DNA of 64,000 bases from Tubulanus polymorphus (GCF_964204645.1 NC_134026.1:6448001-6512000); one strand, 5' to 3'. Counted from the first letter of the stretch, positions 21,930 through 35,107 are shown. The notes: generated by a model from the letters alone, not told the origin. Numbers and translations: made by a program.

Positions 21930-24900
21930 CTACTTTTGGCTGTCGTTGAATTTCGTTGGTAGACTCCGGTGTCGCTTCGTTTCCTTTTTACATTTCTGTA
22001 TTTCCGAAAGTAGTACGTATCCGTCCGCACGCACGTTTAATTCGAACACCTCGTCACTGACCGAATCACTAGGTGTTACCGACTGGGCAATGTTTTCCCC
22101 CGAACAAACGACAATTTTCGATTCTTTCAGATGACAATTTTCGGCGTCAATGTTTAACGGTATCGAACACGCTTTACCCGGTATCGGAATGCCGACGCTT
22201 ATCTCCAATTTTTGCTTGATGAAAAAACGTTTCTTGTTGCTCGGTAAAGTCCGCTGCTGTATTTCGATATCGCGTTTAGGGCTGGTCGTACTGCGAGCCG
22301 ACGAACTCAGCCTGTAGATGATCCGCTCGATGCATCGTTTCACTTTTAAGATGATACTCTTTCTGATGAGGATATAAAGCCAGGGATCGAGTATCTGATT
22401 GATACTGGCGAGTCTTACGGCCGTTAAATCCGCCACTCGGTCCGTTACGTGAGTTACTTCGTTGATGATTATCTGAATCTGAAATAACATGAAAGCAATG
22501 AAAGTATTTTTCCATTTCCTAATTAACAAATAACACGCCGTACGTTTTCATCGCGTTATTCTATTACGTTTAATTATCGGTCCATAAATGATCGATAATG
22601 TCTACTTTTCCACGATCCAAGAGGTCACGGAATGAGTTAGAATATCATTATGTATATATACGTATACGCATAGTTGCTAACCCAGGAAGAAAGACACTCT
22701 AAATATTTGGATGGATATATGAAAGCTGTGGGTACTGGAGTTTGTAATGGGTAGTGTAGTGTGATCTGTGTGCATTTGTGGCCAGCACACAGATCACATT
22801 GTTCAATGGGGTTTGGTCCAGGACTCGCGAGATTTTCAACAACACGGAAGTAACGTGTAATAAATGATGACTTGAATTGCATGACTACCTACCACCCCTC
22901 ATTATTGTTAGAAAACTAAACGTTCGGCACTGACTAAAAATTAGTAATAACATTTTAGAAATGGCCAGAATTTTAACTTAGGTTCTATCTCATTTTTATT
23001 TTACAATTGCAATTGGTATAATTTTTTTTAAACGGCCGTTAAGGCTTCATGTTTCGTCTGCAATTCACTGCAAATAGTTACGCAACTACGCACATTTTAG
23101 TGTTTTTGGCAGCTGTACACTCAATCGGCACCGTTCGTGACTAGCTTCACTGCGGAATTATCATTAATTAACATCGCCATATCACATCATCAACTTATAT
23201 TGTGCCTTAAAACCCTAACAGCCGAAATAATTGAAATGCACACACGATTTCTATCATTGAAAATTGAGAGAGTGGCCATGTTTGTGTTTGCTGCTTCGCG
23301 TAAATCCCGCACGGTGGCGGAACCGCGCGGAGTGGGGCCGATACGTCAAGTGTGAAATCCCAAATATAAAATCTGTAATTTCAAAATCGTCCCCTTCGTA
23401 AGGCGAGATAACACGCGCATTTTTTGGTCCGAACAAAAACATCGGACCAGGCCCGAGCCAAATAGCACGGGTCAAATTATTGCAGCATGTGAATTACGTG
23501 TGAGAGCGCTCTCTAATTAGGCACAGGTCAAATTTGACTGGGGCCTGATCCGTGCCAATTTGGCCCGGGCCAAATCGTCTCCGTGTGATCACGGCTTATC
23601 TCACTGTGTTTCAATAATCTTCTCAATTCTCTACTTAAAATTACCTCTCTGGCAGAACCATACGTTCCTATAATTCTGCATGCTCATAATTACATTTATC
23701 GCACGTGATTGTGGCTGTTATTAAACAGCCAAATCATAATGGCCGCGATAAATTCTTCAATTTTTCAATTAACATTTTAATTGCAAGATTTCACACGTGT
23801 TCTGGTTATCCGCCCATTGTGTTAATATCCGGGAAACGTAGCTTGAGTCGCCGTAGATGGGATGATCATTATATCTTATCCAAATGGTGATTTGCACTTA
23901 ATCAAGTGAAATGGGAATACAAATTGGGACTGCAAAATAGTTCACCAAGAACCTTAGTGTCTGATGTACCACAAATTGGGTAAACTAGGATCCAGATCGA
24001 CTGAGATCACTGTGAAACAACCACTTCCAGGACTGGGTGAAAAATAGTAACGACAGATTATGACTTGAGCCAGCTTGACTGTATTATTCTAATTAGTAAC
24101 TTACCATTAATGGTGCCCAGCATATCGTGAATATCAGAGTTATAGCGACTAAAAGTAGCACCATTTGAGATTCCATTGAGTGGCAAGGAGTTTGCATCGG
24201 CGACGGAGAACGTCTATCTCCATCTTCCCGCGCAGGCCAACTTAACCGTATCCGTTTTAGCCGAACTTTCAACAGAACACGAGTGACGAATATATTGCAT
24301 CCGATTATCGTCAGAATCAATAGAATGTTGACGACGGCGAACGTGAAAGCGTAGGCGCTTCCGACCGGATCTTCGGCGTGGAAATTCAAAAAACACCAAG
24401 TACCGGGATATTGCAACGCGTAATGACCGAACCCGAAAAACGGAAAACTGGCGAACAGCACAACGACCGCCCATAACACCGCTAGTAATATCCGTGCTCG
24501 GGAATGATTAAAATACGTCGAATAGAAAAACCAGAAATTCAACGCGATCACTCTTTCGACCGCCATAGCGCAGACGATCAGAGGCGTAACCAGTCCGAAC
24601 ACGATCATCACAAACGCGTGGTATTCACAGGTAAGGTCGCCTCCGACCCATTTACGATTGTTGATATAGACGATTATAGGCATAAACGAAGTGAGAATCT
24701 GTCCCATGAGATCGGTGATGACCAGCGCGGCGACTAGCGTATAAAACACTGTTCGATGTTTAGATTTTCGCGATCGGTGCAAAACGACCAACGCTAAAAC
24801 GTTGCCGATGAATCCGGCTAGAAACATTAACAGCGGAGCCGCTAAATTAATCCCGACCGTATCCCTGATTAAACAGCGCGTATCGTTTATACCGAGATCC

Positions 24901-25010
24901 AGTTCGCAGTTTATCGCGAAATTATCCATTTCTTCTTCGCTGAGGATTTGATCCGTTTCATTTGAAACAGTTCGCTGCTGATCGGTGATGTTGTAATTCG
25001 CCTTCATCAT
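21930..25010 (-). CDS. PTGER4-like: Prostanoid (prostaglandin E-like) G-protein-coupled receptor, 484 aa
   Basis: Exons 25010-24105 and 22478-21930, joined at phase 0 (WAPLM|IQIIINEV) across a 1.6-kb intron inside TM6, the usual intron site of prostanoid receptor genes. Rhodopsin-family class A signs: GNVLALVVL in TM1, TDLMGQ in TM2, VERVIAL replacing DRY, CWAPLM in TM6. Diagnostic for prostanoid receptors are QYPGTWCF in extracellular loop 2 and, in TM7, RLASINQILDPWLYIL with the conserved Arg that contacts the ligand carboxylate. The long Ser/Thr-rich C-tail resembles EP4. Start set at the first ATG (MMKANYNITD, with N-glycosylation sites) 109 bp inside an exon whose acceptor lies at 25119/25120; at least one 5' non-coding exon upstream is likely. 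EP4-like coupling (Gs) is only an inference. Confidence 0.93.
22760..22798. repeat. Perfect 14-bp-arm hairpin in the prostanoid receptor intron
   Basis: TGTGATCTGTGTGC at 22760-22773 is exactly complementary to GCACACAGATCACA at 22785-22798, with an 11-base loop. It lies in the single coding intron of the receptor. No flanking features identify it as part of a known element. Confidence 0.8.
23250..23600. repeat. GC-rich imperfect inverted-repeat block in receptor intron
   Basis: Repeated and inverted strings (GGACCAGGCCCGAGCCAAAT, TTGGCCCGGGCCAAATCG, CACGGGTCAAATT, GCACAGGTCAAATTTG) and a central AGAGCGCTCTCT palindrome stand out from the AT-rich surroundings. It looks like a degraded MITE. 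No coding signal. Confidence 0.5.
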
Positions 25011-25119
25011 TGGCGTATGTCGCTTCCCTGGCGTGTATGACTGTCTGATACTGCTGCTGCTGCTGCCCACACAGTCGGCGTTGTTGTTGAAACCAAACAA
25101 CCGTCCGTGACGTCTTGAC

Positions 25120-28100
25120 CTGAAAATAAACAAGATTTCGTGTTAAATGGACGTGAAAACTGAGAAAACGTCTGAAACATGATATCTCTTTATAACCATT
25201 TACACAGATATACAGAAGCCACATCGTGGATGAACTGTCCCATTCACTAGCTTGATGAAATCAATTATACAGCCCAATAGAGGATGAATTCATTGCATTC
25301 AACAGGGCGTGGTTGTTAATCGTCATCATTTTGTGATAAGTAGCCAGCCGATAATTCGAATTCAGAATGACGTCATCTGTAGTTTATTTGCGTGAAAATG
25401 GCAGTGTTTGCGTAACAGTCTGAAATCTCAAAATCACACGCGGTACTTGTATAACACGTTTATATAACACTGATCTGATGACATCGTAGTGAGGGGAATA
25501 ACATGAAAATGAACTTATTTTGACTTTGGTCACGATTTTATTCAAAATTGAATACAGTGACTGCGTCATTGTTATGCAAACTATTTGGATGGCAACACAA
25601 ATTCTAACTTGAATAGAAATGGTTCATTAGTAGGAGTTAAGACAACAGCGCCAACACAAATACACAGTAGGGACTTATGTGACCTTAAATCTTGTTAACG
25701 AATGCGAGGCGTTAGTTGTTAAACTGGCTACAGAACTAGAATGGCCTAAGACGAAATTGGAACTATGACACCACGGTCCGGTACAAAAGTGGCCTTAAAT
25801 CATAAGATTGGTCATAAAGTTGTAAGATGGCCTATAGAACTAGGATCGCGCCTTGACTGTGCTGTTCCCTGGAACTGAAAATTCAAATGAATGGTCTACT
25901 TGTGAACATATTATTGTTAGAATCAAGGGTGTGTTTAGGGGGTGGACCGGGTGGACTGGTCCACCCCCTTAAAAAACTCGAATGTGCCCTCTAAAAAGTC
26001 TAGAAAAAACTTTTGCAAAGAAAATTTCAAAGCCTAAAAATAAATCAAAATGGGTCCTGATAAGGGCAAGAAAAGCCCCTGTTTGGCCTAAATGTTCTGT
26101 GGGAGGGCCACCAGAACCCCCACCAATATTTCGCTTGCAGCCCTCGCATTGCCAAATCCGCCCTTTCAAAGTGCCCATTCGAATTTCAAGGTCCAACCAT
26201 TTCAAGGAATCCTAGATTCGCCCATGAGAATACACCAGACATGAAGGTGTCAGCCCTCATCACGGTTCGTTTTCTCAACTAACCTTGTCCAACACAACTC
26301 TTTAGATGGTTATCCCGGCAGTCTGACCATTAAGACATTTACTGATACGGTATAGAACCAGCAGTGTGATATATTGTCAGTCGCTGTCAGGTTTGCTTAT
26401 AAAAGATAAGCTTATTTGTATGCATAGGCTTGTTTGGTTAAATTGCTGCAAAGACCTTAGGAACCCGCTAACCAGCCGTCGATTGCCCACGCTCGCACGA
26501 GGCTTCAGATGTGCAGTTTGCGTCTCTTAAATAACGACTTTAAATATACAATTTACGATTCCGGGTGGAAATTTCGATGAATAGAGGAATAGAGGTCTGT
26601 AGCATGATGTCGTGAAAAGGTCACGAATTACGCACGGGTTTTTAAAAGTCGACGTTTAGAATCGTTTGCAATCGACGTCTGACCTTTCGTTGCATCGCCG
26701 GGTGGTGCTTACTCGTGGCGAGCGCAGGGTTTTTTGAATATTTCTTATGACGTCATTGTGGTAATACCACCAGTCGCAGGTGGTGGTGGTAGTGCTCGTG
26801 TTGAGAGCTCCAGATATTTCTAATTAAAGATACAAGTGATTACCGCTATACAAAGAAATTGCGTCGGTTTTATTGGATATGGCCGGGGCAATACATTACA
26901 CCAATTCATATAATATGAGCGTAATTTGTCCCATTTCTAATATTCAATGTGTCATGACGTGAAAAGATTTGTCGACGTTTTTGCGCAGACCGCTAATCCC
27001 AACATAAAATATATATAACATGTCGAATTCAAAATGTCAGCGAACAGCTCCGCGACATTCTGCGCAAATTCGAATTGATGAATGCCATCATTAGTTCAGC
27101 ATCCAGGGTTCGATTTCTACAAGGGGCTGAAGAGAATCTAGATTAACGCGTTTTCAGCCTTCGTGGTTACTTAATGGCTCACTCGGTGCAAGACTTATTG
27201 AAAAAAAGGTTTTAATCTAAAAACATTCGCAATGGGCTTATGTAAAGAATGTCACATCGTTTAACTTGCTATTGTTGTATTATTGTTATGATTTTTATGC
27301 AATGATGACGAAACCTTACTAATCTCATAGACGTCAATGTCAATGTCCTTTCCGATAAATCGAAGTCCGTTAAGGTGTCAAATTGATTTGTCTTACGTTT
27401 TGTCTGATCACTTGTCTCGAAATCTTTTAGTATTTATTACGAAACACATCCAAAGCCAGTGAAAATTTTTTCAGAGATGGTAAAATTATGAACGATGCTA
27501 TAATGATAGACGCTAAATATTCATACGGAGTTTTTGATGTAAATTCCATTCGAAATAGATTACACCGTTGTTGCACTTAACTCCAGACTGAAAAACGAAT
27601 AAAACGAACGCGTTGGGAATTGCGTTTATTACATAAAACGTCATTTATCATGCTATAATCCTAGCCGAGACACGATGACATTTTATCCGCTTATAGCGAT
27701 TACATATTTTTCTTACCTTTCAGCAAAGATCCGCGTCTGAAACGACGTAGAATGTAATCATCCGACGAGTTGGAATTGAACGGAGCGTTGAATTTGACAC
27801 GATTCATCTTTTTTATGATTGGCGAAATTCAATTGCCCCCGTAGCGCCCGACGCGCCGCGGTCTGTTTCTGGTAACCTAGACAATTTCATTCAAAATTCA
27901 TGACAACGTAGTTTTGCAGTTCTTCAGACGTAATTAAGAAATCGGAAAAAAGACATTTCTATTCGCCTTTTCCCGGGGTGTCTGACTGGCGGGCAGTAAA
28001 CTGCGGTATTCCCGACGCGGGGAAATTCAATTTTCTGTCTTAAATGGATCAGACAATTTTCCTGTGTCATTTTGCAATTCTATCTCGAACCGAGCGACGA

Positions 28101-28340
28101 ATAAAAGTGTTTCGACGGTTGCATCTAAATTGGAGTTCAGTTGACCGAAAAATACACACATTAGTGTTCTCGACGCGTTGCTGAGAATAGAAAACATTTT
28201 AAGGGAGTGGATGCTTCAAAAATGCTTCTGCCTATTCTGACATTACGAGTTTAATTAAGTATGAAGTTGAAGGGAGTGAAACAAGGAGAAACAGAGGGAA
28301 AGAAAAGTATAAAAGAAACAGCGAATAGACAAGGATGTGG
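25120..28340. other. 3.2-kb non-coding stretch upstream of the receptor
   Basis: I see no supportable gene. It begins with the intron preceding the receptor coding exon, so a 5' UTR exon and promoter may lie in it. A hairpin with 12-bp arms (AGGGGGTGGACC / GGTCCACCCCCT) sits at about 25934-25968, at the head of a 250-bp block that resembles a truncated transposable element. A small GGTGGTGGTGG run with the inverse ACCACCAG is at 26766-26795. Confidence 0.5.
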
Positions 28341-28440
28341 AGGATGAATTGAACCCGGGTCCCGTTTACAAAAGCCAATCGTAATAACCAGTACGGTAAC
28401 CATATTCCACTGGCGGACGCCTAGCGTCCACAGTTAAAAA
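28340..28440 (-). repeat. tRNA-derived SINE head
   Basis: On the minus strand, an A-box-like TGGTTACCGTACTGG and, about 30 bases on, CCCGGGTTCAATTCA (B box) give a tRNA-like layout. The open frame that ends here (28366-28713) is probably a by-product of this repeat. Confidence 0.45.
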
Positions 28441-29329
28441 GCCGTAAGTCCTATTTGTGGAACAAATGCTAGTTGTAAGGTTACATTTTTCATAAGTAGC
28501 AGCTGTAGTCTTACGCAGATATCTTGTGACCTTTCCGGGACCGAAGAAAAAACGCCTCGGCCATCTTTTTAAAACAGATTTTGCTTGACAATCGCCGATG
28601 AAACTCGTAATGGGCAATTTCCTATATGAGATAAAAACAGTAATGGAGTAATGGAATAAGAGACTAACACAGTGACCAATGCCGCTGCAATCTAACGAAC
28701 ATAAGAGTAACATTTATAGACCCAATCGATCAGAAAGAAGCTTCAGACCACATTTCTTCCATTATCGCATCCATAATTGTTTCGTAGCCACCGGAGAATC
28801 GGATTTCACCGCTTACAAAACATATTAGTCCCCCGTACATAGAGGCGACATTCTGCAGATCTCTGCGCGAGTTGCACAAGTTTCACTTTGCCTTTTATAA
28901 GCACGGTTAATTGACATTCAACTATTCACGACAGCTTATCACATTATGCCGGAAGTAAAGAGCTATAAACTGCATGCTTTTCCTCGCACGGATTCAATTG
29001 CTATTTTGAACATCTGAAACCGCATTGAAACGACATTAATTAACATTAGACTGATGAATAATTCATTAACTAATAGATGAATTTCCTTTTAAAAAAATGT
29101 TAAGAATAAGACTACACTCCTGATAGACTCATAATTAGACTGCAGTGGTTATGTATTCATTCTTAGTCAAGTAAAAGGTAAAAAGGCAAGGGAGCGCTTT
29201 TTTGATCTGCATTTCTCGGGGAATTTCAAAAGAAATCGACATTTTGATCATTACATGGTAGTTTGATCGATCGAAAAAAACGTCTCTACATTAGTTTCAT
29301 ACATACGAACCCCGGAGGTGACATGGTGA

Positions 29330-29450
29330 AAAAGTAATTCGTGGGAACGAAATAATCTTTTTCGTAGGACCGAAAAGTTTTTCGAGGGAACGAAATGATA
29401 TTTCGTTCGAACGAAAAGATTATTGCATTCCCTCGAAAAAGAAAAAAAAA
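29330..29450. repeat. Modular foldback cluster of TTCGTNGGAACGAAA motifs
   Basis: Near-palindromic 15-mers follow each other: TTCGTGGGAACGAAAT, TTCGTAGGACCGAAAA, TTCGAGGGAACGAAAT, TTCGTTCGAACGAAAA, then the inverse CATTCCCTCGAAAAAG. GGGAACGAAATAATCTTTTT pairs with the inverse AAAAGATTATTGCATTCCC, so the block can fold into one hairpin. The layout recalls the TIR arrays at 35.1 and 42.4 kb, with a different motif. Confidence 0.65.
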
Positions 29451-29796
29451 CATTATTTCAGTATGGCTCCTTACATACATTCAATCTTGAAATATAAAAG
29501 ATCTTTCAGCTAAAATGGTCTAGTTAGAAAAAAGACCTGAATGATTATGATAAATTGTCACATAAATACAGGAAACCGAAGCTCGCATTGTTTTGATTGC
29601 TGTAAACAACAGAAATTGGCCGAAAAGGTCGTTTGTGTCGCGGTGATTACGACAGTCATTTCTAGAAAATGGTTGATTTGATTTATTATTATAACTGTGT
29701 CCCTGGAAATGTCGTCCCGATGCGGTCGTTATTGGTAACCTGCGATTAGTATCTATAATGATGAAGACTTGCCCCACGGTTCAGTAATAACTCGGC

Positions 29797-29831
29797 ACCA
29801 GCATTAGCAGCAGCAGCACCAGCACCAGCGC
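29797..29831. repeat. Short CAG/ACC microsatellite
   Basis: GCAGCAGCAGCACCAGCACC run in non-coding DNA; no coding context. Confidence 0.6.
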
Positions 29832-29839
29832 GACGGTAA

Positions 29840-32800
29840 ACTGTCTCTCATCAATCGTTTATTGTCGTCGTCCAGCGTTTGTTTTTTTTTCGAGTGAAGC
29901 AAAATATACTCAGAGGTTCCAGCGCGTTACTGATTGCGAATACAGCGAATTAACCCCTAGTAGCACTTTACTCCTGATGATATTTACAATCAAATCACAC
30001 ACGTCGTCCGGGAATATCATTTGCTCGCGCTGAATTGGCAGCAAGAGAAAAGAAGCGAAAGTGAAATAGTGTTCGTCAATGAGTTCAACTATAACCAGCT
30101 AAGCGATTTATACAATGGCCAATCTGCTGATTGGTACTGATCATTTTTCGACGAGTGCAACTGTTAAGGTGACGTCATAGTGTATTTGCCAACTGTTTGC
30201 GCCGGAGACTTGCCATTAAAGATAAATCTCGGGCTTGTAATATTACGGTGGGGGATCTATAGCAGTGAGAAAATTAAAAGAATGGTAAACATATTGATAA
30301 CCGATAGAATCGATCCGTGAAGCGACGGAGACAAGACGACTTTAAGAACTAACGGTGGCTGTGTTTATCAAACTGCGTAATTTATACCACAAATTACTGT
30401 TAGCAAAATATTGGCTGATTTTTTTGTGTTTGTTCGTAATCAGAGGGTGCTGGCAACAATCTCTGCGGGGTGGCAGAAGCGAGAGGTTGCTGCGAATATC
30501 CGAGGAGTGGAAGAAGCGAAAACAAGACAAAATACATTGATTTCATGGGCCGCACGCGATTCTTCGTGTTCCAGTCGTGAACGGAACTATTTTTGTAGGA
30601 TCCATTTCTCGATATCAGTTTAACATAATTCCACGTTGTCACATATTCTCTTCTTATCTTAGTATAACGACGAAAGTGTTTCATCGTGTGTTGGTTTCAA
30701 ACACATTTACAACGTTGGAAGGAGGAAAAACTGTGAGCCAAATTGACAAGATGGAGACCCGGTTTCCGGATTAGAATTCCATCAATCTTCTTCAGTTGAA
30801 GAGACAAAAAAAACAACGGATATATTTTAACTCCAGATAGAACCCAATATTTCAAAACCGATGAAAGAATGGTGGAGGGGTCCAGTCATCCACAATTATG
30901 AAGAAAAAGAGAAGTGACGTTTGGACTTAATTCTGTCGGCCATTTCTAAAACTAAGAGAGTAATGACATTTAGATTCTGTGAACCAGTTTTAAAATTGGC
31001 TCGTAGAATGTTCTTCTCTGCAATTGAGTATTGGGCATCCGCTTGTTTGTGGAAACCAACGAAATAGGAAGATATACATCTATGATTGTCAATGATTTGT
31101 TTATGGTTTGGTTTGATTTGCACCGAATTTCCACGTATTTGACCCTGGATTGTCAGCCGTGTGTTTTGTCTTTGAGCAATGATCTATCATCAGCAATCAA
31201 GACGACAGTATCTCTTATATCACACGTAACAATCTTATAACATATCGCTGAACAAACTGCCAGTAATTGTCACGCTCAACGCGAGTCGAACAGACTATCA
31301 ACAACACAGCACGTTCGTAACTTCCGTCGAGGTATTATGCACTGAATTATGGACAAAGCTGTAGAAAACCACAACAATAGCATTTCCGGGGTGTCCACTG
31401 ACATCATTGTATTGTTGATACTTCCAGCAATTAACGAATAATTCCGCTTATCACCAACACTTTGTATGGATGGTAAGAGGGTTCAGTCCGGAGAAACACG
31501 AGGATCTGGCATTGCCAAAAAACACGTGCAGCTCTGGCACCGGATGATTTGTTCCGTATGAAAGCACGGGCTTCAAAGATCTTATTAGGATTAGATTTAG
31601 GATTCATAATTGAACTGTATTTATAGATTTACGGGCATTTATTTTAATGTTCCATCACGGATGTGATTGTTAATGTATTAATTACGTAGATCGGACTGTA
31701 TTATTCCGTTGAGTTGCGATCAGTAGAGAATGCTAGATTTCCCCTGACGTTTGGCCAAAGGTTAATACACGCAAATAAAAGCACACGTTATTAATCCGTA
31801 GGTATCATGGAATCTATAATCATATTAAACTCTGTCATAGCGCTGAATGTAACCAATTTGCAATCAGTCTAATTCAATAGAGGTACATCCGCGGTGACCG
31901 ACCCCAGCGCGGTGACCCGTCCACTTCGGGCCTTCCCAGTGGATTACTGCAACAACCTCGACAAATGAAACTTGATTGCATCGAGAAGGTCTCTTTCAAT
32001 TATATAATAGAGGCAGAGAGGTTGTAAGGGGTCACAACCCGTTGTCATTATTGCCATTCAAAGGAGCGCAAGCGAGGAGTGCAAATCTTCGAAAAATCAG
32101 TAAATATTGTAAGACGTGCAGAATAAGGCATGTCCATGTGTCGACGCGAAAAAGCGCGGTCCTCCTGAAGTACATTTCGTAGATGCGACAATTTTTTTGG
32201 TTATTCAGTGGTGTATCAGGAATGTTCAAGATAGCGGCTATGTGGGGGGTGTGATGATAGGACCGTATATATAGAAAAGGACATCATTGATTGTGACAAA
32301 ATCATGGCCGTAAAAATGTGATATTTGAACTCAGTTAGCCCCGTGCGCTTGACGGATGATGTGCTGTGACGTGAATGAGGGAAACTTGACTATAAACGTT
32401 CAACCTCGGTTCCAGTGTACTGATCTTTTGACAAACTGCGCACTTATGTATATTATCATATATTCACAGCGATGAATTTTATTGCAAGTTTTCGCTGGAA
32501 TTGTTGACGATTAAAGTCGTGGTGAAAGCATATGAGAGTAATTATTACAACCGACGGGTAAGATATAAAATGCCCGTTCCACCGGAGCACTTCACACTCC
32601 GTACATATCCGTCGACAGGCTTCAATAACGATCTTCCAGTATCAATAACCTCCGATGAAGAACAGCTCATATTATATTGATCCAATTTCGATTTTCTTTT
32701 CGTTTGCGTGACTTCGAATAAAACGATATACGCGGCATTTATGTTATTTTGTACGGCCAGCGTGACGATAGGAAGTCCGATACTCCTATGCGTATTTTAG

Positions 32801-33480
32801 TGATTTCATTGACTCACTCAGCGGACGAGAATTGAGTCAATCAGACGACGACATGAAAGAGACAGGTCGATATGATCGCTTTATTGGATATTGTTTGAAG
32901 TAGAGAAAATTGAGACGACGCCCAAAATATTTGATTTGCAGCGCACTTTCTACACAAGCTATCGACCAAATACAGAAATAACCGGCTGATCATGTCCATG
33001 ATTTGACCTTTAAGTAGTTATCGTTGTAATTTTCAGCCCTCGAGAACCCGTGGCAAGACCTTGAACTAGCCGTAGTGATAACTGTCATTCGTATTAAGCG
33101 AAGTCCTTCAAATTATCCCAGGAATGAATGGTAACGACGGCTTTCATAACTCCCTCGTCAGTTGCGCTTTCATCGAAAATGATATCTTTCGATATCATCG
33201 CGAACGCGCTCAACTCTAATGAATAGTAAGACGAGATTATGAGACTTAAAGAAGACACGTTTAATCGCATCCGCAGAGATCGAAATTAGATTCGTTAAAC
33301 GGCTTTTGAGAATGAACGATTTACGTTCGCATTACACTAAAATATCCGTGAATTTATGACAGATATCTATGAGAAGAGATGGCCGCCGGATTAAAACTTG
33401 GAACCATGGCCCAGTTATACGTTGTGACTTGAGCAAGAATGGTGTCTTAAGTATTGGATTGTTACGTAGATCTTCTATAG
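29840..33480. other. 3.6-kb non-coding stretch
   Basis: Scanned on both strands: only short overlapping ORFs, none with splice-consistent continuation or recognisable motifs. No array or RNA gene seen. Confidence 0.5.
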
Positions 33481-33483
33481 AAC

Positions 33484-33517
33484 CTTGGAGTAATCATTTG
33501 AAAATGATTACTCCAAG
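33484..33517. repeat. Perfect 34-bp palindrome
   Basis: CTTGGAGTAATCATTT followed by GA and the exact complement AAATGATTACTCCAAG. It has 16-bp arms with a 2-base centre in an otherwise featureless region. It could be a cruciform-prone or protein-binding palindrome, or the remains of a foldback element. Confidence 0.85.
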
Positions 33518-33994
33518 ATAGATCAAGATGGTCTTATACTGGTCTTACCGAAGCCATTACTCTACAACTAGCCTCAAGGTTTTTATGATTTTTGGAGGGA
33601 TTTGTCCCCATAGATGTGTCCTCTGGCCACTTAGTAGATCTGTCAAGTACCTCTCAGAGTTCATTGTATGAAAATGTTGATTTTCACATAAAATTCTTTC
33701 ACAACAAGTGACAACCATAAAATTATATTATGAAATATATCAAAACAGCGTTGAATAATGCAAGACGAGTTCGTGTCAATTTTCAGCTCCGGTGGAAATT
33801 ACTTTGTTTTGTATTCACCCGGAATCTATTGACGTGTGCGCCACAATATTTACTTCAAAGCAGTTCCGCATTCCGTCAACACAAATCGATTCGAGTTGAA
33901 AGAGTTCTCGCGCTCATAAATCATCACGATATTCTCTCGGGATTCAATAACCATATTAACGAAATCGTCTGATTGATACACTTGTGACCATTTC

Positions 33995-34300
33995 AGAATC
34001 GGGGGTCACTTATATTGCTTTATGTAATAACCCCCAAGTTTGCTTTGCCTCTTTTATAGCTGAAACGAAACATTTCGGACTTCGTCTTTCTTGTCTTATT
34101 AGTATGACATTTTCTATGAATCGGGGGTCGGTTATATTCACTATTGCTTACCATTGCTTTAGATAATAACCCCCAAGTTTGTTTTTATGCCTTAATTGAT
34201 TCGGGTCTTTTATATCTTTAAGGAAACTCGTCGGACTTCATCTTTCTCGTCTTATTAGCGTGGCATGCTCTATGAATGGGGGGTCACTTGCTATCTGAGT
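33995..34300 (+). repeat. Tandem repeat of ~120-156 bp, about 2.5 copies
   Basis: Each unit begins GAATCGGGGGTC (33996, 34118, and GAATGGGGGGTC near 34274). It contains TAATAACCCCCAAGTTTG, the complement of the G-run, and ends with GGACTTCGTCTTTCTTGTC and CTTATTAGTATGACAT or close variants. Every unit can therefore fold on itself (GGGGGT against ACCCCC). Confidence 0.75.
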
Positions 34301-34309
34301 GTGTCTTAA

Positions 34310-35107
34310 CCATTACATATATCCGAAATCGTGGTGAAAACGGTCAGTTAATATGAGCCGCGAGTTAGGGGAGGATGTTTCTCTCTTTACTCAATTTGCC
34401 GGTCTTTGCTCGCAAACAATGACACGTGATTGATTTCTGTGGTTTTCGGTGGACATCAGCTGGAGGCAATTTCCATAACGACCGCTGAGAATCTCGGCAC
34501 GATACTTATAGTCGAAGCTGCGGCTGATTTGAATAGCGATATTTTTCAGGGGTTTTTTCTGACGATCCTGCAAACGACAGGTTCAGAGTAGATTGACGCA
34601 ATTGGCTCATTAACCGTACACAGCTGCGTCTGTTGTATGGTTAATTAAATGTTAATTTATATAAATTGAATTCGCATGTTTAGACGCGAGGTGGTCTGTT
34701 GCTCTAGCTCTAGTATTTTACAAATGCGTCGATGCCTTGTTTGCGGTTGACGGTTTTAATCAAATTGCGCGTCAACGAAGGGACCTTTCATTACAATCTA
34801 ATGTCTGTGACGATGATGTATACGCGAAACGATATGTCTTGTTAGATTCGTCTCCGTAACGAGGTTTAGACCAGGGACCTGTTTCACTGGTATGGCTTAG
34901 ATTCAAGACCAATCTTAGAATAGTTCTATAGCCAGAAATGGGCCTCGAGTGTTTATTTCCGTAGACGCAAACCGTACAATCTAAGAATAAACGATTTTTC
35001 AGAATATTCAAACGTTCAGAATGTATGTTCCACAGTTCACAGATTTGTAATTTGTAATTTAAGGCTGACGATTGTTAGTCTAACGGCATGTTTTCAATGT
35101 AACACTC
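34310..35107. other. Left flank of the transposon, no gene seen
   Basis: Short ORFs only. The sequence up to 35107 is host DNA outside the transposon; the last bases before the left target duplication are CACTC. Confidence 0.5.

Noticed and set aside
24214-24737. ORFs in other frames across the receptor exon
   Set aside because: Shadows of the prostanoid receptor coding exon.
25982-26215. 77-78-aa ORFs on both strands at the GGGGGTGGACC hairpin
   Set aside because: Lie in a transposable-element-like fragment without other coding evidence.
28366-28713. 115-aa minus-strand ORF with an acceptor-like TCTCATATAG upstream
   Set aside because: Ends in a tRNA-like SINE head, no family motifs, no partner exons.
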